A stretch of DNA of 64,000 nucleotides from Desertibacillus haloalkaliphilus (lineage in GTDB: Bacteria; Bacillota; Bacilli; Bacillales; KJ1-10-99): positions 1-64,000 of the forward strand of contig NZ_JAHPIV010000015.1 in the NCBI RefSeq assembly GCF_019039105.1, read 5' to 3'. The notes under the pieces were generated by a model, which ran no database searches, was not told where the DNA came from, and saw only the letters and a list, made by a program, of their open reading frames with translations. Shown piece by piece: positions 58,642 to 64,000 of the stretch (positions are counted from its first letter, which is position 1; each line of letters opens with the position of its first letter). Position numbers and translations under genes: made by a program.

Positions 58642-59049
58642 ATTTCCGTTGAAGCGAATAAAGAATTAGTTCGTCGTTTTTATGAGGCGATTGAACAAGA
58701 AGACTATGAGGCTCTACATGAATTTTGCTATCAAGACTTTGTTTTTTTCCCGCAAATTGATACGCCGTTTCCTGGTGTAGAAGGTCTAGTCGAATCAGAA
58801 AAGAAAAACTTTGATGCGTTTCCAGACTTTAAAATGCCAATCAAAGCAATATTAGCTGAAGGCGATCAAGTAGCCGTTTATTTTATTTTTGAAGGTACTC
58901 ACACTGGCATCCCATTTTTGGGTGTTCCCGCAACGGGAAAAGCGGTTAGATTTTCTCTTATGATGCTATTACGAATTGCTGATAGCAAGATTATTGAGAA
59001 ACGATCACATGTTGATGTGCATGACATTCTTCGCCAGCTTAATGCTTAA
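58642..59049 (+). CDS. SnoaL-like polyketide-cyclase-fold protein with apparent ATT start
   Basis: An open frame of 135 residues begins right after the MBL gene's stop and reads SVEANKELVRRFYEAIEQED, then EALHEFCYQDFVFFPQIDTP, the start of a SnoaL/NTF2-like domain. No ATG, GTG or TTG lies before residue ~65 (ATG 58834, inside the domain). AAAGGAG (58627-58633) is 8 nt upstream of an ATT at 58642, so AUU initiation, known for infC, is the best reading. Alternatively the start codon has been lost and this is a pseudogene. Confidence 0.6.
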   Translation: MSVEANKELVRRFYEAIEQEDYEALHEFCYQDFVFFPQIDTPFPGVEGLVESEKKNFDAFPDFKMPIKAILAEGDQVAVYFIFEGTHTGIPFLGVPATGKAVRFSLMMLLRIADSKIIEKRSHVDVHDILRQLNA

Positions 59050-59133
59050 TTCATTAATAGATAAAACTGTGTGATAGACAAAAAAGAACCTTGTTGTTAA
59101 ATATATATAAGGATAATTAGTTACTGATAAATC

Positions 59134-59182
59134 AAGCCTGTATCAATGATTACTTTGGTAATCCACGATACAGGCTTTTTTT
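59134..59182 (+). terminator. terminator of the MBL-SnoaL unit
   Basis: 11-bp stem AAGCCTGTATC / GATACAGGCTT followed by T7. Confidence 0.8.
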
Positions 59183-59229
59183 CAAAACTTGTTCTTCAAC
59201 TAACGCATCCGTTAATTGAATGCAGGTTT

Positions 59230-59445
59230 TTAATGTAGTCCATATTTTAATATCTGATGTCTGATAACCTCGTTGCCAAATGTGAACCATAATAAAAGCA
59301 ATAAAACTATAATGCCCATCACCAAACTAAACCAAGCAAAGTATTTATTTTCCTTATTTATTAAGGGGTATAGAACAATTAGCAATGTCCCAAAAGCAAG
59401 AGTAATCACAACGGAAAGTTGCCCTGTCAATGTTTCAAAAACCAT
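59230..59445 (-). CDS. small two-helix membrane protein
   Basis: A 71-residue hydrophobic protein with two transmembrane segments (VVITLAFGTLLIVLYPLI and WFSLVMGIIVLLLLLWFTF) joined by NKENKYFA. GGGAGGGA ribosome site upstream of the ATG. No family recognised. Confidence 0.65.
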   Translation of the reverse strand: MVFETLTGQLSVVITLAFGTLLIVLYPLINKENKYFAWFSLVMGIIVLLLLLWFTFGNEVIRHQILKYGLH

Positions 59446-59754
59446 ACAATCCCTCCCACTTCAAACAACCCGAAGGGTGTTAAGTGGTGAGTAGTTCAAT
59501 ATCATAGATTTCACCTTATTCTTTTACATATACTTAAATTATTCAGGAAGTTCGGGCGTCTTTATGCTGTGAATAATCAGTAAGATAATTATCGTGGGGC
59601 GTCCCATTACTAATGAATGATTTATTTTTTTACTTTAATTTATTAACTAACAATTCTAGTTCATTCAATTAACTCATTTGACAAAATCGATTTCCCACAG
59701 GAGTCCACAACGACGGAGAGGTTTGGCACCTCGATGTCATCTCAACGCATTTCC

Positions 59755-60662
59755 TCAAAATAGTTTTTGCTTATTAATTTCTAACAGCAACTCATTCCAA
59801 TTTGTCGGAAAACCAATATGTAGAAATTCAATATCATCTTCGTATGCATGGATTAGAGTTTCTAAATCGTTAACAAATCTACTGCCATCTGTCTTTGTCA
59901 ATAAACGTTGAATAATATAAATCGCTGCGTATACCATCTTATTATCGAACTGCCTTTTCTCTTCTCTAAATAATTTGGGCTTAAATGTAAGTTCTTTATT
60001 ATATAAACGCCCATAATGAGCACAAACATTTCGGACATTCGATAATGTCTGTAACCAACTTTCTAAGTAAAAATAAGGGACATTATAATAAGATTTAGCA
60101 ATGTTTCTTTTAACATCCTCATTTAAATTTCGATATAGTTTAGAAATAAATCCGATTGGAGTAACCTCTACTGCTGCCCATATCGGTATATTTCCATCGT
60201 ACTTTTTAAAATGGTGTTCGATAAAGAGTTCACCTTTTCTACTTCGTTTAATTAACCTTTCCAACTCTTCTAGAAAGTCCCGATGATATATCTCGTTAAT
60301 AAAGTTCTCTTTATCTTTATAGCCAAGTACACCAAATTTATGAGCAATGTCATATGAAATATGGGTACGGAATGCTATTTCAATGGTTTCTAAAACGCCC
60401 AACAATAGAAGCCTTAGTCGCCTATCGAACTCATATATAGATGTTAATTTATTGAATGACGAACCCTCCATATATCGATCTTTTATCAGAGGATCTTTAA
60501 ATGTTAATCCATAGGCTACTAAGCGATAATATTTAACTCTTCGCAAAAATTCTCTGCGTATTCGGAATTTTCAACATATAAATTTCTACTTTTTAATATT
60601 TCCACTTGTTTTTTAACCGTAGTGGGCTTTTTCATTTCCACTCCATTTTCTTCCGATCCCAT
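59755..60662 (-). pseudogene. Abi_2-family (AbiD/AbiF-like) abortive-infection gene with frameshift
   Basis: The C-terminal 263 codons (59755-60546) encode an Abi_2 protein (RVKYYRLVAYGL, YEFDRRLRLLLLGVLETIEIAFRT, LQTLSNVRNVCAHYGRLYN). The missing N-terminus is present in another frame from ATG 60662 (MKKPTTVKKQVEILKSRNLY), with a good GGAG site. The frames would join if one T were added to the T5 run at about 60544-60549. This may be a true inactivating frameshift, slippage, or a sequence error. Abi_2 proteins trigger phage exclusion. Confidence 0.7.
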
Positions 60663-60687
60663 TTATTTTCTCCTTAAAAACAAAATG

Positions 60688-60725
60688 ACCCACCTTGGTC
60701 CGCATTGTTAAGAGGCGTGGTGGGT
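60688..60725. terminator. hairpin between the Abi gene and a broken gene
   Basis: 7-bp stem ACCCACC / GGTGGGT with a long loop and a T-rich flank; modest support. Confidence 0.4.
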
Positions 60726-60772
60726 TCTGTTATTATTATAATAATACTTATTTTTATAGTAGTCAACATTAA

Positions 60773-61000
60773 CTATTCTATCATAGCGCGAAAGAGGACA
60801 CCTTCCTCACGGTCAATGGTTACGATAAAGCCATTTTTTTTGATATTCTTGTTTGTCGGTGATCTGTACCGTTCCGACATCATCATAATAAGCGAAATAC
60901 TCGATGAACAGTTCCTGCTTTTCTTCTAGCGTTGGATGTGGGGCATGGGTGATTTTTCTACCTTATAACCATTAAGGTCAATTATGTTCGAATCCGACAT
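60773..61000 (-). pseudogene. small broken gene with two frameshifts
   Basis: Three consecutive frames give one plausible product: MSDSNIIDLNGYKVEKSPMP; then PTLEEKQELFIEYFAYYDDV; then GFIVTIDREEGVLFRAMIE. Frame changes are needed near 60935 and near 60840 (at an A-run). GGAAGG site upstream. Not recognised. Confidence 0.55.
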
Positions 61001-61039
61001 ATGTAGTACACCTTCCATTATGAATTTATAATTACTTTT

Positions 61040-61414
61040 TTACCTGGAATTTGCGTTTAAGATTATACTAGGTTTTGTACCTTTTTCAGTAAGTGGAATA
61101 AAAGTTCCATCTCCTATCCGATCAACATGTGTCATCTCAATTTCCTCAGATAAAAATTCTAAATAGATCATCAGCAATGGGTAAATACGTGGCGTTCCCT
61201 GAGAAAATGTTTCACTGGGTGCCCCATGCTTATTGATAAGATTTTAACAAATTTCTTTGGCATTTAACCCCTTATTTATGCCATCAAGGATTCGATCATG
61301 ATAAACAGGGCCAAAACTCCGAACCATCTTAGGTAATTGGCTTGTCGCAGTGTCTTCCTGTGATACGTTTTCGTCATTGGGGACATGATCGCCAAACAAA
61401 CTTAACTGTTCCAT
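61040..61414 (-). pseudogene. gene interrupted by an in-frame stop
   Basis: From ATG 61414, MEQLSLFGDHVPNDENVSQE runs to KEIC, where TAA (61244-61246) interrupts. The same frame continues NLINKHGAPSETFSQGTPRI YPLLMIYLEFLSEE to a stop at 61040-61042. A CAA-to-TAA change would explain it. It follows the helix-turn-helix gene by 29 bp and was probably its operon partner. Confidence 0.6.
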
Positions 61415-61443
61415 CCTTTAGAACCTTCCTCGTATTCCATTGA

Positions 61444-62409
61444 TTATTGCGGATTTTTTAACAACTTATGTGCAACAAATTCTTCTAAAGACATACCGAG
61501 CTCCTTGGCTTCTTTCTTCAACCGATCCTTATCTTCAGAAGGGATATACGTCTTAACAACTTCTAAGTCGCTATCGATAAAGATTTCTTCCGGCAATGTC
61601 GTGAGCTTACCTTCTGTGAGGTGTTGCTGTATCAAAGCCATTTCCCCATGGTTATCGTTTTGGTTTAATGGAATCAACGTCGGCTTAACCTTTACCTTGA
61701 TTGAATGATCTTCGTTGATCACCTTCATATTTTGCGGCCCAACATTTTTAATGAAGAACTCAAGTAAAGAGTATACTGGAGACTTCACGTGTGGTGGTTT
61801 CGGAAATGTGAACGTGGCATAGCCTCTCTTTTGATTGACTTTAAGATGAGGGAACTCGATCAGGGGTTGATATCCTCGTTGTTCTAAATCATCCGTGTGG
61901 ATCTTTTCGAATGATGTTGTAACTGCAACCCCTTCTCCATCAGAGAATTCCATAATTCTTGCAAAGTCATTGTTAGTGTTGTTCTTAAAGGGCTGAAATA
62001 GAAAGTAACCTGTTTGTCTTGAATAAAAAGAGCTTTTTTCCCTTTTCTTCTGTTGAAATGATTTCTTAAACGATTCAAAGTTCTCTTCCTGAACGAAGTT
62101 ACGCACTCGTCCACGGTATTCTTGTCGGTCCGATGGTAAGGTGCCGTCATGAATATACTTTAAAATAGTATTTATCGAGACACCGAGCTCATCTGCGATG
62201 TCCTTCGTTGTAAGACCTGGCTTACGAAACTCTTCTCTAATTCGTTCAACTTCTTCAATTGAAAAACGATAACCACCATGAATATGTTTATACTTTTTGT
62301 TATAAGGACGAAAATTTTCATTTTTAATATTGTTATAGACAGCGGGCTCGCTGATATTAAGTATGGATGCTACATCTTTGACTGTAAAAAATTCTTTATG
62401 GTCCATCAT
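61444..62409 (-). CDS. helix-turn-helix DNA-binding protein with two HTH units
   Basis: A 321-residue protein. An excisionase/MerR-type helix (FFTVKDVASILNISEPAVYNNI) is followed by a second helix-turn-helix (LTTKDIADELGVSINTILKYI), a basic linker, a large beta-rich domain (residues ~130-290) and a short C-terminal helix (LGMSLEEFVAHKLL). Not recognised beyond the HTH units. It lies between a partial tyrosine recombinase and the broken gene, so it may be a plasmid or integrative-element regulator. Confidence 0.7.
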   Translation of the reverse strand: MMDHKEFFTVKDVASILNISEPAVYNNIKNENFRPYNKKYKHIHGGYRFSIEEVERIREEFRKPGLTTKDIADELGVSINTILKYIHDGTLPSDRQEYRGRVRNFVQEENFESFKKSFQQKKREKSSFYSRQTGYFLFQPFKNNTNNDFARIMEFSDGEGVAVTTSFEKIHTDDLEQRGYQPLIEFPHLKVNQKRGYATFTFPKPPHVKSPVYSLLEFFIKNVGPQNMKVINEDHSIKVKVKPTLIPLNQNDNHGEMALIQQHLTEGKLTTLPEEIFIDSDLEVVKTYIPSEDKDRLKKEAKELGMSLEEFVAHKLLKNPQ

Positions 62410-62875
62410 ACATTCACTAACCTTCCTAATTTAATTTTTACAAGAATACGACTAACTATTATTCGGCTATAAAACTCCCTATCAGGTAAACCCCATCTAT
62501 AAATTCAGAATTAATTTCTTCTTAGATCCCCTGAGCAACATCCACTTTTTGTCATTATGGAAAATATCCCTACTAAAATTCACTACATAATTTGATATTT
62601 AAATTAACATTTATAGTATTGTCTATACCTACCTTTAATTTATCATTTATTAGAACTCATTTAAATATTAAATGAATAAAAAAGTACAAATGAAATGATA
62701 ATAACTATAATACTTATATAATCTATATCTTATATTATTTTATAGTAGAAAAATTGGGTATTTTTCTTTCTTATAATAAGAAAGGTTAATCTTTTGTATT
62801 ACTAAAGTTCATTAGTCTTATATGGTAGAATTTAAATACATATAAAAATATTTTATTCCATTTGAGGTGTTAAAA
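62410..62875. other. AT-rich intergenic region
   Basis: A 466-bp very AT-rich gap between divergent genes. It contains TATAAT-like sequences and short palindromes such as CATTTAAATATTAAATG (around 62660) and TTTCTTTCTTATAATAAGAAAG near 62765-62786. The rightward promoter of the recombinase must lie here; no gene is supported. Confidence 0.5.
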
Positions 62876-64000
62876 GTGTCAATTGAACAAAGTCAGTTAT
62901 TGTCATTGATTCAAGGTAGATTAAATGAAGTAACTAATGATATAAAGATTGAGCATGTCTTAAATGAGTTAAAACCAGTCCTCGTTAATAAACATCAGAT
63001 GGATCAATTTGAAATCATCATGACGAATAATGAACGCTACGGTAGACCGAAGCTAGACTCCCTATCCGATCTCGAAGTCATTTATTGCTTTGTCCATCAA
63101 GACACGCATATTGATGAGGAGGATAACCGAACACTTGAAAGTAATAAGGAGTATTTAAGAGATTTACTTCAGTTTTATATGCAGCTGCACGTAAATAAAA
63201 CGTTTATCCAGGAGGATGTCGTTGGTTTTAAAGAGGGATCACTATTCAAAAACCTACACCCACGACACGTCACTAGTTATCACAATTGGTTAAAAGAAGG
63301 TGTGAATGTTCGAGGAAAAGAAGGATACAGCAAAAGCACGAGACGTCGTAAGGTTGCGGTCATTAAAAGTTTTTTACGATGGTTATATGAGAACGATTAT
63401 ATTGAATTGCCGTTACATGGGGCCTTTAAAAGGGAGAAGAATAAAAGTGATGACTTTCCAAAACGTGATTTAAGCTATCAAGAAGTACGGAGTCTCATCG
63501 ATTACTATGATGACCATCCTATTAATAGTTGTTTGATCGTTTTATTAGCAACGACAGGTTTACGAATACGTGAAATTGCCAATGCTAGATTTAACGATCT
63601 CTATTACAACAGCTCAGTCGGAGGCTTTTATTTACAAGTCATCGGAAAAGGAAATGTACCAAGGCGGGCGTATATTATGGGTCCTACATTGCAACGAATC
63701 AAAGAGTTTAGAGAATGCCGAGGGTTTAGTCACGAGATCAATCCAAATGATGATTCACCTTTACTTCCCAATCGCCAAAGGGACTTTTACAATTACAAAT
63801 ACTTGAGTAATTACGTTGTTAAAATCATTAAAGCAGCTGGTGAGTCAGGAGATCCACGATTGGAATGGATCAAGCATAAAGAAAAGCAAGTTAGTCCTCA
63901 TTGGTTCCGCCATTACTTTGTGACCATTAGTGAAAAGAAAGCGAATAGTTTATCAGATGTCCAACGATCCGTGGGTCATAAATCAAGATCAACGACTGAA
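62876..64000 (+). CDS. tyrosine recombinase (XerC/D-like), cut by window end
   Basis: Start GTG 62876 with GAGGTG 6 nt upstream; 375 codons are present and the frame is still open at 64000. Catalytic Arg is in TTGLRIREIANA; the HxxR box is PHWFRHYFV; the second His is in VGHKSRSTTE. The nucleophilic Tyr should lie just beyond the window. N-terminal ~200 residues form an extended core-binding region with a basic stretch GYSKSTRRRKVAVIKSFLRW. Distinct from the XerS-like protein at 54.4 kb. Confidence 0.85.
   Translation, partial: MSIEQSQLLSLIQGRLNEVTNDIKIEHVLNELKPVLVNKHQMDQFEIIMTNNERYGRPKLDSLSDLEVIYCFVHQDTHIDEEDNRTLESNKEYLRDLLQFYMQLHVNKTFIQEDVVGFKEGSLFKNLHPRHVTSYHNWLKEGVNVRGKEGYSKSTRRRKVAVIKSFLRWLYENDYIELPLHGAFKREKNKSDDFPKRDLSYQEVRSLIDYYDDHPINSCLIVLLATTGLRIREIANARFNDLYYNSSVGGFYLQVIGKGNVPRRAYIMGPTLQRIKEFRECRGFSHEINPNDDSPLLPNRQRDFYNYKYLSNYVVKIIKAAGESGDPRLEWIKHKEKQVSPHWFRHYFVTISEKKANSLSDVQRSVGHKSRSTTE

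Noticed and set aside
63570-63806. Short rightward 78-codon frame
   Set aside because: Out-of-frame shadow inside the partial tyrosine recombinase gene starting at 62876.
1-64000. tRNA, rRNA or insertion sequence genes
   Set aside because: No cloverleaf-like sequence, rRNA segment or transposase frame was recognised in the window.

Overview
The window looks like part of a large, low-GC plasmid from a Bacillaceae bacterium. It is AT-rich, with strong AGGAGG ribosome binding sites, many TTG/GTG starts and typical TTGACA/TATAAT promoters. Chromosomal housekeeping genes, rRNA and tRNA are absent. Two replication-type proteins, two different partition systems (ParA-type and actin/ParM-type), two tyrosine recombinases and several broken genes point to a composite or cointegrate replicon carrying catabolic gene blocks.

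Layout. (1) 0.1-4.8 kb: a small sugar-acid-type catabolic block (two FAH-family enzymes, one aldehyde dehydrogenase) under an IclR regulator with two matching operator palindromes. (2) 5.0-6.4 kb: Rep-like protein 1 with a divergent structured small RNA. (3) 6.4-30.2 kb: an aromatic-acid block. It has a LIV-type ABC uptake system, benzoate-CoA ligase, a BenE benzoate transporter, a PaaX regulator, a PaaA/B/C-type di-iron epoxidase with a split PaaD, three crotonase-family enzymes (two nearly identical), an aldehyde dehydrogenase, 3-oxoadipyl-CoA thiolase and two 3-hydroxyacyl-CoA dehydrogenase-type proteins. The phenylacetate ligase PaaK and reductase PaaE are not seen, so benzoyl-CoA is a plausible substrate of the epoxidase. 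Three transcription units share one promoter/operator design. (4) 30.3-45.0 kb: an unassigned oxidative pathway with a PqqC/heme-oxygenase-like di-iron protein, two 2Fe-2S ferredoxins, an aspartate-dehydrogenase-like enzyme, aldehyde dehydrogenase, GlcG/HbpS, creatininase-like and RidA-like proteins, transporters and small Cys-rich proteins. TGGTATAC-type operators occur throughout it, and a GntR/FadR gene sits at its edge. (5) 45.3-54.2 kb: the plasmid backbone. It contains ParA plus a ribbon-helix-helix partner with a large 12-bp repeat array bounded by palindromes, ParM plus a ribbon-helix-helix partner, duplicated XRE cassettes, Rep-like protein 2 and two predicted small RNAs. (6) 54.4-64 kb: an XerS-like recombinase, a HipA-like kinase pair, an Lrp/MBL/SnoaL cluster, a decaying stretch (frameshifted Abi gene and two broken genes), a helix-turn-helix regulator and a second tyrosine recombinase cut by the window end.

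The most striking signal is a pair of predicted RNAs 46 kb apart, each divergent from a rep-like gene. One (about 52.2-52.5 kb) has three hairpins, all with the 7-nt loop TTGGTAG. The other (about 6.16-6.26 kb) has a hairpin whose 7-nt loop is CTACCAA, the exact complement. This suggests loop-loop crosstalk between two replication modules. All functional statements are inferences from sequence reading; no database search was possible.
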